This document shows, one piece after another, positions 53,176-61,303 of a stretch of 64,000 nt of DNA. The notes under the pieces are model-generated. The model saw nothing but the letters and a program-made list of their open reading frames with translations, was not told the DNA's origin and ran no database searches. Where the stretch lies: NCBI GenBank assembly GCA_046565765.1, contig JBKHXX010000093.1:62001-126000 (forward strand), in the 5' to 3' direction. Source of the DNA: JBFMCT01 sp046565765 (GTDB lineage Bacteria; Actinomycetota; Acidimicrobiia; Acidimicrobiales; AC-14). The translations under genes were made by a program, and so were the position numbers. Numbering within the stretch: position 1 is the first letter of the stretch; the number at the start of each line of letters is the position of its first letter.

Positions 53176-53346
53176 ATGCTCCCCACTTCCTCCGGTCCAC
53201 TTCCCGCCGTCGAGAACATCGACGACGTGATCGAGTTGACCTATTCAGGCCTGGTGGTCACCGACCGCCAGGCCCGGACCCACGACCGGCCAGACGAGCT
53301 CGACGAGCAGTTCTTCGTCGAGTGGGAGGTGCCCGAGGAGGGCTGA
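53176..53346 (+). CDS. small acidic protein, 56 residues, unknown function
   Basis: ATG 53176 to TGA 53346. It reads ENIDDVIELTYSGLVVTDRQ and ends DEQFFVEWEVPEEG. It is strongly acidic at the C-terminus, with G/C-rich third positions like the neighbouring genes and a good promoter upstream. No ribosome site is evident before the ATG. I do not recognise a family, but the codon pattern and the promoter favour a real gene. Confidence 0.55.
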   Translation: MLPTSSGPLPAVENIDDVIELTYSGLVVTDRQARTHDRPDELDEQFFVEWEVPEEG

Positions 53347-53362
53347 CGCCGCCCGACCGTCC

Positions 53363-54058
53363 TCAGGAGCCGGACGGTCGACGGGTGCGGGTGGCCGCCG
53401 CCTTTCGGGCGGGGGCCGCCGCGGTGGGCGTGGTGGCGGGCGGCTTGCGTCGGGTGGCCGGAGCCGCCTTCTTCGCCGTCGTCGCCTTGGCGCGCGGGCC
53501 GGCGGCCGATGCGGCCCGCGCCGGCGGCTTGCGGCGGTTTGCCGCGGCCTTCGCCGTCGACGCAGCCGGTGCCCGCTTGGCCGTGGTGCGGGCGGGCTTG
53601 GGCGGCGCAGGAGCGGAAGCGGCCGGGGCCCGGCGGCGCGTGGTGGCGGCGCGGGCGGGCTGCGGTTCGGGTTCGGCCTGGGGGGACACCCCCGGGCCCG
53701 GCGCCGCCGTGGCGGCGGGGCGGGCGGGCGGCGCCTCGAACTCCTCGTCGGCGAGGACCTCGAACTCGTCGGTGCCCTCCTCGTCGTCAACCGGATCGGC
53801 CTCGGCTTCGAACTCCTCGTCGTGGGAGTCCCAGGGACGACGGTTCACGGGTGCGGCCGGCGGCTCGGGCCGGGCGGCAGGAGCGGCCGACGATGCCTCG
53901 CCGGCCGGTGGGGCGCTGGCCCAGGAGCTGTTGGACGCCCACGACCGCTCCGAGTCGGCGGGAGGGCGGGCGTTGGCGAGGGCGGAGTCGAGGTCGGCCC
54001 GGGCCTGCTGTTCGAGATCCTCGCGGTTCTTCTTCCGGCCGAAGGAGAAAAGCTTCAT
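53363..54058 (-). CDS. disordered lysine/alanine/proline-rich protein
   Basis: 231 residues from ATG 54058. The start KLFSFGRKKNREDLEQQARA gives a short basic helix, then an acidic middle (EFEAEADPVDDEEGTDEFEV) and a histone H1-like tail of Ala, Lys, Pro, Arg and Thr (KPARTTAKRAPAASTAKAAA). No folded domain is recognised. It may bind nucleic acid. Its promoter region carries an inverted repeat and a TAGAAT box. It converges on the small acidic gene. Confidence 0.7.
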   Translation of the reverse strand: MKLFSFGRKKNREDLEQQARADLDSALANARPPADSERSWASNSSWASAPPAGEASSAAPAARPEPPAAPVNRRPWDSHDEEFEAEADPVDDEEGTDEFEVLADEEFEAPPARPAATAAPGPGVSPQAEPEPQPARAATTRRRAPAASAPAPPKPARTTAKRAPAASTAKAAANRRKPPARAASAAGPRAKATTAKKAAPATRRKPPATTPTAAAPARKAAATRTRRPSGS

Positions 54059-54105
54059 GAGCGCGGTCCTTTCTGCGTCGGAAAACTGCAGGCGGTGCTG
54101 AGGTC

Positions 54106-54169
54106 GGGAACCATCCCACCCGGGTTCCCAGGCAATATCGAATTCTACCCGCCTCGGAATGCCAGATAA
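54106..54169 (-). promoter_or_regulatory. candidate promoter and operator for the lysine/alanine-rich gene
   Basis: On the minus strand TTATCT (54169-54164), a 16-bp spacer and TAGAAT (54147-54142) form a plausible promoter. Downstream GGGAACC (54106-54112) and GGTTCCC (54123-54129) form a 7-bp dyad with a 10-nt spacer in the leader. Position is right for the gene starting at 54058; no binding protein is known. Confidence 0.4.
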
Positions 54170-54187
54170 CGAAGTGATCGCGCGAGG

Positions 54188-55117
54188 ATGCCCCACGTGC
54201 CCGACGCACAGGTGACCGACGTCGAGGTCGGCGACTTCCGCGCCGGCGCGCCCGGGCCGGGCGTGCACATCGCGGCCGTCTCGGGAGGCGCGGAGCTGAT
54301 CCTGGCCCCCACCGTGGCCGCCGAGTTCTGCGGCGACGCCCTGCCCGACAAGTGGTTCGTGGAGGCCTGGAGGGAGGGCGGGAAGGCCGAGGTCAACGGC
54401 CGCCTCACCCTCGAGGGGGCCACCGCCGGCTTCGCGGGCATGTACGGGGCGGGCCGCTCCCTCGAGTTCGCGGCCACCTTCGAGAAGCGGCCCCACCAGC
54501 ACGTGGGCTTCGGCACCGACTTCAAGAACGTGCCGTGGATCACGTTCAGCACCAAGTTCGGCCACAGCCTCTACGCCCGTAGCCACTTCCTCATCCCCGA
54601 GGAGACGCGCCTGTCACCGTCGCTGCTGGGCAGCCCCCACCGCTTCCGCATCGACTGGAACGTCCTCGACGTCGACTTCTGGGTGGACGGCCGCAAGATC
54701 GCCTACCAGCTGGTGCCCCTGGTCGGGATGATGCGCCCCCTTGCCGGCAACGGCAGCCAGGGCGGCTCCCCCCTGGCCGTGGAGTGGGTCCGCATGACGC
54801 CCTACGCCCCGGAGGGGACGTTCGTCTCGCGAGTCCACGACGCCGGCGCCGAGGCCCGCTGGGAGGCGTGCGTGCTCGACGGCGACGTGCCCGACGACAC
54901 GTCGGTGTCCATCGAGGTGCGGGCCGGGTCGACGCCCGAACCGGGGCCGTCGTGGTCGGGATGGGCGACGCTGGCCGGCGACGCCCGCCTGCCGGCCGGC
55001 CGCTACGCCCAGTACCGGGCCCGGTTGGCGAGCGCGAACCGCTCCCAGACGCCGGTGCTGCGGCGGGTCACCCTGGTCGCGTCCTACTCGTCGTCGTCGT
55101 CCTCGTCGTCGTCGTAG
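54188..55117 (+). CDS. lectin/LamG-like (concanavalin A-fold) protein with polyserine tail
   Basis: 309 residues, no signal peptide. A beta-sandwich of the concanavalin/LamG type is suggested by LEGATAGFAGMYGAGRSLEF, KRPHQHVGFGTDF and HRFRIDWNVLDVDFWVDGRK, which resemble non-catalytic glycan-binding modules of GH16-like proteins; no catalytic ExDxxE motif is seen. A second small beta domain follows (about 225-295). The C-terminus is YSSSSSSSSS, encoded by a TCG repeat. Its last 34 bp overlap the convergent gene at 55084. Ligand unknown. Confidence 0.65.
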   Translation: MPHVPDAQVTDVEVGDFRAGAPGPGVHIAAVSGGAELILAPTVAAEFCGDALPDKWFVEAWREGGKAEVNGRLTLEGATAGFAGMYGAGRSLEFAATFEKRPHQHVGFGTDFKNVPWITFSTKFGHSLYARSHFLIPEETRLSPSLLGSPHRFRIDWNVLDVDFWVDGRKIAYQLVPLVGMMRPLAGNGSQGGSPLAVEWVRMTPYAPEGTFVSRVHDAGAEARWEACVLDGDVPDDTSVSIEVRAGSTPEPGPSWSGWATLAGDARLPAGRYAQYRARLASANRSQTPVLRRVTLVASYSSSSSSSSS

Positions 55118-56769
55118 TCGTCGTCGTCGTCGTCCCGGTCGTGGACGGGCGGCTCGAGCATCCCGTACGGCTCCCGCTCCACCCGGGCCCGCCAGTTGAA
55201 GGGTTGGAGCTCGGGCCCCATGGTGGTGAGGCCGCCCGACCCGCCGCCCTCCTGGCGGGCGTGGGCGGCGTACCAGACGACCACGTCCTCCCGCTCGACC
55301 AGCTCCCCCGACACGAACCGGTCGAGCTGGGCCCGGGCCCGGGCCGGGTCGGTGGTGAAGCCCTCGCCGTCGTCGAACTCCTCGGGGTGCTGGACGAGCA
55401 CCCACAGGTCGCCCGCCCCGAACTCGTCGGCCGTGCCGTCGCCCGGCCCGGCCACGATGGCGTAGCCGTGGGGCGACTTGACCGTGCGCACCCGCCACGT
55501 GCGCTCCCGGCCCGCCTCGCGGCGGCGCTGGCTCTCGTAGCGGATGGTGTGCCAGGGGGCGAGCTGGCCGGGCAGCGTCGGGTCGTTGCGCTCCTGGACC
55601 TGGTTCTGCTCGGGGCCGACCAGGTCGAAGTCCAGCCGCCAGTAGGCGTGGTGGGTGTGCGGGTCGCACGTCACCGGGTTGCGCACGGCGCCGGCGGACA
55701 GGCGGGGCCGGATCGTCCCGTCCGGCCCCAGCCGCCACTCCGACACGTAGCGGTACCACCCGGCCTGGACCTGGCTGAGCACCACCAGCTCCTCGCCGTC
55801 CAGCCACACGGCCACGCCCCGGAAGTTGCCGCCGCCCTCGCCCCGCTCGGCGATGGTGCGGGGGGCGGAGGTGCACACGCGGAACCCGGGCAGGGGCTCG
55901 TCGCCCTCCGCCTCGAAGGCGGACTCCTCGTTCAGCCAGTTGCGGCTGGCCGCGCCCCCGTCGAAGGCCACGTTCACGATGGGGACGTGGGCCCGGTGGA
56001 TGGCGCGGACGCCCTGGAAGTCGACCAGCCGCAGCTCGACGCCCGAACCGTTGCTGCCGCTCGAGCCGGCGGGGCGCACCACGACCAGGTCCCACAGCAG
56101 CTCCTCGCCCCGCCACACCCGCACCCGGGCCTGCTGGGCGCCATCGGCGGGGTCGGGCGTCGACTCCGCCGGCCCGTCGGGCAGGCCGCACTCGCGGTCG
56201 ACGCCTCCGAGCAGGCCCGGTCCCTCGGTGAGGACCTCGCCGTCCGACGAGCGCACCGCCACCACCCGGTGCCGGGCACCGCCGCCGCCGGCGCCGGGCT
56301 CCCGCAGTCCCACCGCCACGGCCCGTACCACCGACCCGTCGGCGTCGATCACGCTCCCCAGCGGGGGGAGAGGCCGGTAGGGCTCGACCTCGCCGGCGTC
56401 GATGCGGGCGGCCAGGGCCGGGTCCCGCCGGAGGATGTCGACGGCCCAGGCGTACTCCTCGTCGTTGGGAAGGCGCTGGCGGGACGTGGGGATGATCGAG
56501 AGGTTGTCGAGCTCCCAGAGGTGGCCCTCGGCCTCGACGACCTCCGAGCCGGCCATGTTGGTGAGCACCGCCCGGAACGGCGAGTTGGCCTCCTCACCCT
56601 CACCCGAGCCCTTGTCGAGGACGTCGAGGCCCACGAGCCACAGGTCGGCCTCGGGGTAGCGGGACTTCACCACGGCATGGCCGAGCAGGGCCTTGCGCAG
56701 CTCCGGCCCGATCTCCCCCCGGACCGGTTCCTCGGTGACTTCGATCCGCAATGCTCCGGTATCCGACAC
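55084..56769 (-). CDS. copper amine oxidase-like protein with polyacidic C-terminus
   Basis: 561 residues from GTG 56769. The central and C-terminal parts look like the catalytic domain of copper amine oxidases: VQAGWYRYVSEWRLGPDGTI corresponds to the topaquinone region, and PHTHHAYWRLDFDL contains the H-x-H copper ligands and the RLD-x-D motif. The consensus around the cofactor tyrosine, Asn-Tyr-Asp/Glu-Tyr, is here Trp-Tyr-Arg-Tyr, so cofactor formation is uncertain. The C-terminus is nearly all Asp/Glu. It follows a methyltransferase gene by 11 bp in the same operon. It could be an active oxidase with an altered cofactor site, or a non-enzymatic relative. Confidence 0.72.
   Translation of the reverse strand: MSDTGALRIEVTEEPVRGEIGPELRKALLGHAVVKSRYPEADLWLVGLDVLDKGSGEGEEANSPFRAVLTNMAGSEVVEAEGHLWELDNLSIIPTSRQRLPNDEEYAWAVDILRRDPALAARIDAGEVEPYRPLPPLGSVIDADGSVVRAVAVGLREPGAGGGGARHRVVAVRSSDGEVLTEGPGLLGGVDRECGLPDGPAESTPDPADGAQQARVRVWRGEELLWDLVVVRPAGSSGSNGSGVELRLVDFQGVRAIHRAHVPIVNVAFDGGAASRNWLNEESAFEAEGDEPLPGFRVCTSAPRTIAERGEGGGNFRGVAVWLDGEELVVLSQVQAGWYRYVSEWRLGPDGTIRPRLSAGAVRNPVTCDPHTHHAYWRLDFDLVGPEQNQVQERNDPTLPGQLAPWHTIRYESQRRREAGRERTWRVRTVKSPHGYAIVAGPGDGTADEFGAGDLWVLVQHPEEFDDGEGFTTDPARARAQLDRFVSGELVEREDVVVWYAAHARQEGGGSGGLTTMGPELQPFNWRARVEREPYGMLEPPVHDRDDDDDDYDDDEDDDDE
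55088..55132. repeat. TCG trinucleotide repeat read on both strands
   Basis: A run of TCG units, interrupted by single TCC and TAG triplets, lies where two convergent genes overlap. Read forward it makes the polyserine end of the lectin-like protein and its TAG stop. Read backward it makes the aspartate/glutamate-rich tail of the amine-oxidase-like protein. Slippage here would change the tails of both proteins. Confidence 0.8.
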
Positions 56770-56780
56770 GGCGGTCGAGC

Positions 56781-57623
56781 TTACGGCCTGTTGGCCGGTG
56801 CCCAGCCCAGGATGGCGGCGGGCTGGGTGCGGAACGGGGCGCACAGGTAGCCGTTGCGGCGCTGGAGCCACGGCTCGAGGAGCCGGGCCAGCTCGGCGTC
56901 CACCTCCTCGGTCCGGGGGAGGACCAGCTGGTCGCGGTACATCTCGACGGCGTCGGCCAGCGTCTCGTGGCGGGACCACGTGCGCATCTCCACCACCTCC
57001 ACCGACACGTCCAGCCCCTCCTCCTCGAGCACGGCCAGGGCGTCGACCCACGAGGCCCCCGGCTTGCGGGGCGAACCGTGGAAGCGCCGCCAGAACGGGT
57101 CGAGCACCCCGTCGGCGGCGTAACCCCCCACGTACAGCAGCACCCGCCGGCGGGCGGCCTCGTCGAGCTTGCGGACGAACGGCACCACGTCGGCGACCAG
57201 GGTCACGACGTGGGCGCACAGCACCACGTCGGCCGGCCCGACGTCGACGTCCTGCCAGTTCCCGTGGACGGTGCGGACGTTGCCGATCCCCGCCTCCCGG
57301 GCCCGCTTGCGCAGCAGGGCCAGCATCTTCCCGCTGGGGTCGACGGCGGTGACCTGCCCCACGCGGGGGGCGATGGCGACGGCGAAGCGGCCCGGGCCCG
57401 AACCCACGTCGAGGACGGTGGCGTCGCCCCGGCGGCCGACCGCCCGCCGCAGCCGCGACAGCATGGGGTCGCCGTCGGCCGACGCCAGCGGGCCCTTGCG
57501 CACCCGCCCGGCCCGCTTGTCCCAGAAGGCGCCGCCCACGTCGCCCCGCCCCGCCTGGAGCCGCTCCATCTCCGCCAGCCGGCCCTCCACCAGGCCCCGC
57601 CAGCGCTCTGCCGCCTCGCCCAC
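56781..57623 (-). CDS. class I SAM-dependent methyltransferase
   Basis: 280 residues from GTG 57623. The SAM-binding motif is TVLDVGSGPGRFAVAIAPRV (about residues 90-110), followed by VTAVDPSGKMLALLRKRA and GPADVVLCAHVVTLVADV. The N-terminal region is helical (MERLQAGRGDVGGAFWDKRA). A CATACT -10-like box lies 6 nt before the GTG, so the transcript may be leaderless. It is divergent from the Grd operon with only 29 bp between starts and may be co-regulated with it. Substrate unknown. Confidence 0.9.
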   Translation of the reverse strand: MGEAAERWRGLVEGRLAEMERLQAGRGDVGGAFWDKRAGRVRKGPLASADGDPMLSRLRRAVGRRGDATVLDVGSGPGRFAVAIAPRVGQVTAVDPSGKMLALLRKRAREAGIGNVRTVHGNWQDVDVGPADVVLCAHVVTLVADVVPFVRKLDEAARRRVLLYVGGYAADGVLDPFWRRFHGSPRKPGASWVDALAVLEEEGLDVSVEVVEMRTWSRHETLADAVEMYRDQLVLPRTEEVDAELARLLEPWLQRRNGYLCAPFRTQPAAILGWAPANRP

Positions 57624-57629
57624 CGCGGC

Positions 57630-57637
57630 AGTATGGT
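57630..57637. promoter_or_regulatory. overlapping divergent -10 elements
   Basis: TATGGT (57632-57637, plus) lies 15 nt before the Grd start. CATACT (57635-57630, minus) lies 6 nt before the methyltransferase start. The two share four positions, so RNA polymerase could occupy only one at a time. Confidence 0.4.
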
Positions 57638-57652
57638 GCGAGCCGGATCGCC

Positions 57653-60202
57653 ATGCCCGATACCCGTCTCGTCCATCTCGTCCGCGACGTCGCCCTCGGC
57701 GACGCCACCGCCCTGGAGGGCGGTCGGCTCACCGTGGCCACCAGTGACCTCGAGCCGTTCTTCGCCTCGCCCGCCCTGGCCGGGGTGCGGTTCTCATGGG
57801 CCTCGCCGGGCGAGTCGGTCCGCATCGTCAAGGTGCTCGACGCCGTCGAGCCGCGGGCCGGCACCCCGCCCCACGTGCTGCGCGGTGTGGCGGTGGTGGC
57901 AGCCGGCTACCTGCCCCGGGCCCAGGAGGCGCTCGTCGAGCTGTCGGGGCCGGGGGCCGAGCTGTCGCCCCTGGGCTCCCTCCACAACCTGGTCGCGGAG
58001 TTCACCCCCGCCGACGGGGCCGACTGGGTGGAGGTCGACGGGGCCGTGCGGGCCGGGCTGACAGGGGCGGCCAGGCGGCTGGCCGAGGCGGCCGCCGGCG
58101 CCGAGCCGGACGAGACCGAGCGGTTGCCCTCGCCCGAGCCGGGCGCCCCCGGCGGGTCCCTGCCCCGCATCGGCGCCATCACCAACCTCCAGACCCAGGG
58201 CCACTTCAAGGACGTCTTCGTCTACGGCCGCAGCTTCGGCACCGGCCTGCCGACCGTCCTCGACCCGGCCGAGCTGGACACGGGGGCGATCGTCAGCGGC
58301 CAGTACGGCCACCCGGCCCTGAAGAACCCGACGATCGTCCACCAGAACCACCCCGTGCTGGCCGCCCTGCGGGCCCGCCACGGCCAGGACCTCGCCTTCG
58401 CCGGCCTGGTGATCTCGCCCGAGCCGGTCGAGGCGGCCCGCAAGGAGCTGGTCTCGGCCCATGCCGCCCGCCTGGTGGCCGCCCTGGGCTGGGACGCCGC
58501 CATCGTCACCAAGGAGGGCGGGGGCAACGCCGACGGCGACATGGCCCTCAAGATGGACGCCCTCGACGACCTGGGCGTCGCCTCGGTCGGGATCTACGCC
58601 GAGATGTCCGGGCCGGAAGGCACCGGCCCGCCCGTTGTGGTCCCCCCCAGCAAGGCCACCGCCATGGTCAGCTCGGGCAACTACGACGAGCGCGTCACCC
58701 TGCCGGCGGTGGAGCGGGCGCTGGGAGGCGAGCGCCTGGCCCTGCTCGACGTTCCCGCCACCGAGGAGATGATCCTGCCGGTGGCCGTCGTCTACGCCTC
58801 CTGCAGCCCCCTCGGCTGGGGACGGCTCACCGCCACCCCGGCGGTGGCGGGCGAGGCGGTGGCCAGCGGCTCGGACGACGGCGGGGCCGGCGCACCCGGC
58901 CCGCAGGGGCCGGTGCGGGTGGTCCACTACATCAACCAGTTCTTCGCCGGCCAGGGCGGGGAGGACTCGGCGGGCATGGGCGCCACGTCGGTCGAGGGGC
59001 CGACCGGGCCGGGCCGCAAGCTCCAGGCCCTGCTGGGCGACGGGTTCGAGGTGGTGGCCACCGTGTACTGCGGCGACGACACCGCGGCGGCCGGCCCCGG
59101 AGCCGTCGAGGAGATCCTCGCCCTCGTCCGCCAGGCCGAGCCCGACCTGCTCGTGGCCGGGCCGGCGTTCACCAGCGGCCGCTACGGCCTCGCCTGCGCC
59201 CGGCTGGCGGCAGCCGCCACCGCCGCCGGCATCCCGTCGATCGCGTCCCTCCACGAGGACAACCCTGGCCTCGACGAGGCGGGCGGCGCGCCTGTCGTGG
59301 CCGCCGGGGAGGCGGCCCGCACCATGGGCCCCACCCTCGAGCGGTTGGCCGCGGCAGCCCGCAAGGTGGCAGGCGGCGGCGCGCTGACCGCCGAGGACGG
59401 GCGGGTGGGCAAGGCGCCCCGCCGCAACCAGCGAGCCGAGCGCAACGCCGCCGAGCGGGCCGTCGACCTCCTCCTCGCCCGGTTGGGCGGCGACCGGGAG
59501 GCGACCGAGATCCCCCTCCCCCGCTTCGACAAGGTGGCCCCGGCGGCGCCCGTCGACGACCTGACGGCCGCCACCGTGGCCCTGGTCACCGAAGGCGCCC
59601 TGGTGCCCGACGGCAACCCCGGCCAGCTCGAGTCGGCCCGGGCCACCCGTTGGCTGCGCTACGAGGTGGACGGCGTCCAGTCGCTCCCGTCGGGTGAGTG
59701 GCTGTCGGTCCACGGCGGGTTCTCCACCCAGTGGGCCAACGCCGACCCTCACCGCATCCTCCCCCTCGACGTGGCTCGCGAGCTGGAGGCCGAGGGCCGC
59801 ATCGGCAGCCTCTACGGCGCCTACCTGGTCACGGCCGGCAACGGCACGTCGGTGGCCAACGCCCACCGCTTCGGCGTGGAGTGGGCCGCCGACCTCCGCC
59901 ACTCAGGGGCGCGTGCGGCGATCCTCACCTCCACCTGAGGGACGGGGACGCGTTGCGGGGCAACGCTCGCCAAGGAGCTCGAACGAGCCGGCATCCCGAC
60001 CGCGCTCATCTGCAACCTGACCTCGATCGCGGAGCGGGTCGGCGCGCCCCGCATCGTGCCGTCCCGGGGCATCCCCTACCCGACCGGCGACCCCTCGCTC
60101 GACCCCGCGGCAGAGAAGGCGTGGCGGCGGCGGCTGGTGGAGCGGGCCCTCGAGGCCCTCACCACCCCCGTGCACGGGCCGACCGTCTTCCCCGTCGAGT
60201 AG
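57653..60202 (+). CDS. fused GrdE-GrdB-type reductase selenoprotein (849 residues, Sec762)
   Basis: ATG 57653 opens 761 codons, then TGA at 59936-59938, then the same frame continues 87 codons to TAG at 60202. Residues 1-405 match GrdE (PGESVRIVKVLDAVEPR; GAITNLQTQGHFKDVFVYG; TGAIVSGQYGHPALKNPT; IVHQNHPV). Residues 421-849 match GrdB (VRVVHYINQFFAGQGGE; LVAGPAFTSGRYGLACARLA; VTAGNGTSVANAHRFGVEWA; AAILTST-U-GTGTRCGAT; APRIVPSRGIPYPTGDPSLD). In known complexes these are separate genes forming substrate-specific protein B. The selenocysteine forms a selenoether with the substrate's carbon. Here the GrdE cysteine that becomes pyruvoyl is replaced (Tyr218), and the middle Cys of U-x2-C-x2-C is Gly. 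A 7-bp SECIS-like hairpin follows TGA. Substrate unknown. Confidence 0.93.
59950..59966 (+). promoter_or_regulatory. SECIS-like hairpin after the TGA of the GrdE-GrdB gene
   Basis: GCGTTGC (59950-59956), loop GGG, GCAACGC (59960-59966): a perfect 7-bp stem whose all-G loop begins 18 nt after TGA 59936-59938. Bacterial SECIS elements place a G-containing apical loop about 16-37 nt after UGA on a short stem. This supports selenocysteine insertion instead of termination. Confidence 0.8.
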
Positions 60203-60216
60203 CCGGTCCCGGGACG

Positions 60217-60831
60217 ATGGCCGGCGTCGTCGTCCTCGACCGGGGACGGGCGTCGGAGGCGGCCGACGCCCTGGCCGCCAGCCACGCCGAGTACCCGGCG
60301 TTCCGCCACGTCTTCCCCGATCCCCGCCGGCGGGCCCGAGCCCTCCGGCCGTTCTTCCTGGCCACGGTGGCCGACGCCGTCCCGTTCGAGGCGGTGTACG
60401 CCGCCGTCGACGGTCCTCGGGTCCTGGGCGCAGCCGTCTGGCTGCCGCCGGGGGCGTTCCCGTGGTCGGCGTGGCGCAAGGCCAGGGCCGCGCCGGCCTT
60501 CCTGCGCGTCCTCCTCGCCGACCCGAGGCACTTCGGGGCGTTCGCCAAGGTCGGCGCCAACGCCGAGAAGGCCCATCCCGAGGAGCCCCACTGGTTCCTG
60601 GAGGTCCTGGGCATCCGCCCCGAGGCCCAGCGCCAGGGGCTGGGAACCCGCCTGGTCGAGCCCGCGCTGGCCCGGGCCGACGCCGCCGGGCTCCCTTGCC
60701 TGCTGGAGACGTCCGACCCGGCCAACGTGGCGTTCTACGAGCGGTTCGGGTTCACCGTGGCGGATGCCGCCCTCACCCTCGTCCCCGGCGGCCCGACCCA
60801 CGTCGCCATGCACCGGCCACCCGGTGGCTGA
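60217..60831 (+). CDS. GNAT-family N-acetyltransferase
   Basis: 204 residues from ATG 60217, 14 bp after the selenoprotein's true stop. The acetyl-CoA site is LGIRPEAQRQGLGTRLVEPA and the final beta-strand is FYERFGFTVADAAL, as in the GNAT fold. It may modify a substrate or product of the Grd pathway, or be a self-protection or regulatory enzyme; no substrate can be named. Its end overlaps the next gene's GTG (GTGGCTGA), which supports co-translation within the Grd operon. Confidence 0.88.
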   Translation: MAGVVVLDRGRASEAADALAASHAEYPAFRHVFPDPRRRARALRPFFLATVADAVPFEAVYAAVDGPRVLGAAVWLPPGAFPWSAWRKARAAPAFLRVLLADPRHFGAFAKVGANAEKAHPEEPHWFLEVLGIRPEAQRQGLGTRLVEPALARADAAGLPCLLETSDPANVAFYERFGFTVADAALTLVPGGPTHVAMHRPPGG

Positions 60832-61303
60832 CCCGCTCGGGCTGCGGGTCGGCCTCGCCCTCCTGCGGGTGCACCAGGCCGTCTACGAGGCGACCGACGG
60901 GCGGGTGGGTCACCGGTCCCTCGGCGTGCCGTGCCTGCTGCTGCGGACCACCGGCCGCCGCACGGGCCAGACCCGCACCACCGCCCTCGTCTACGCCCAC
61001 GACGGCGACGACTACCTGGTCGTGCCGTCGGTCGGCGGGCGGGACCGGGCCCCGGGCTGGCTCCACAACGTCCGGGCCCGGCCCGACGTCGGTGTCCAGG
61101 TCGCCCGCCGGCGATTCGCGGCCCGGGCCACCGTGGTCGAACGGGGCGACCCGGACTTCGACCGCCTGTGGCGGCTGGTGAACGCCAACAACCGGGGCCG
61201 GTACGAGCGGTACCAGGGCAGGACGACCCGCCCCATCCCGGTCGTGCGGCTGCGCCACTTGGGGACAGCGGACGCGGATGGCCCATACTTCTCCCGTGCC
61301 TGA
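60824..61303 (+). CDS. deazaflavin (F420)-dependent nitroreductase-family protein (Ddn-like)
   Basis: 159 residues from GTG 60824 (an ATG at 60764 is in frame but would overlap the GNAT by 68 bp). LGVPCLLLRTTGRRTGQTRT and VVPSVGGRDRAPGWLHNVRA are the core motifs of the split-barrel Ddn/F420-binding family. The end has NNRGRYERYQGRTTRPIPVV. Such proteins reduce substrates with F420H2. Its presence inside a Grd operon is unexpected and suggests F420 may feed electrons into or finish the reaction. It overlaps the start of grdC (GTGCCTGA). Confidence 0.88.
   Translation: MADPLGLRVGLALLRVHQAVYEATDGRVGHRSLGVPCLLLRTTGRRTGQTRTTALVYAHDGDDYLVVPSVGGRDRAPGWLHNVRARPDVGVQVARRRFAARATVVERGDPDFDRLWRLVNANNRGRYERYQGRTTRPIPVVRLRHLGTADADGPYFSRA

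Noticed and set aside
59936..59938. TGA as a true stop of a truncated GrdB
   Set aside because: The frame continues 87 codons with GrdB C-terminal homology, the TGA is at the known Sec site and a SECIS-like hairpin follows.
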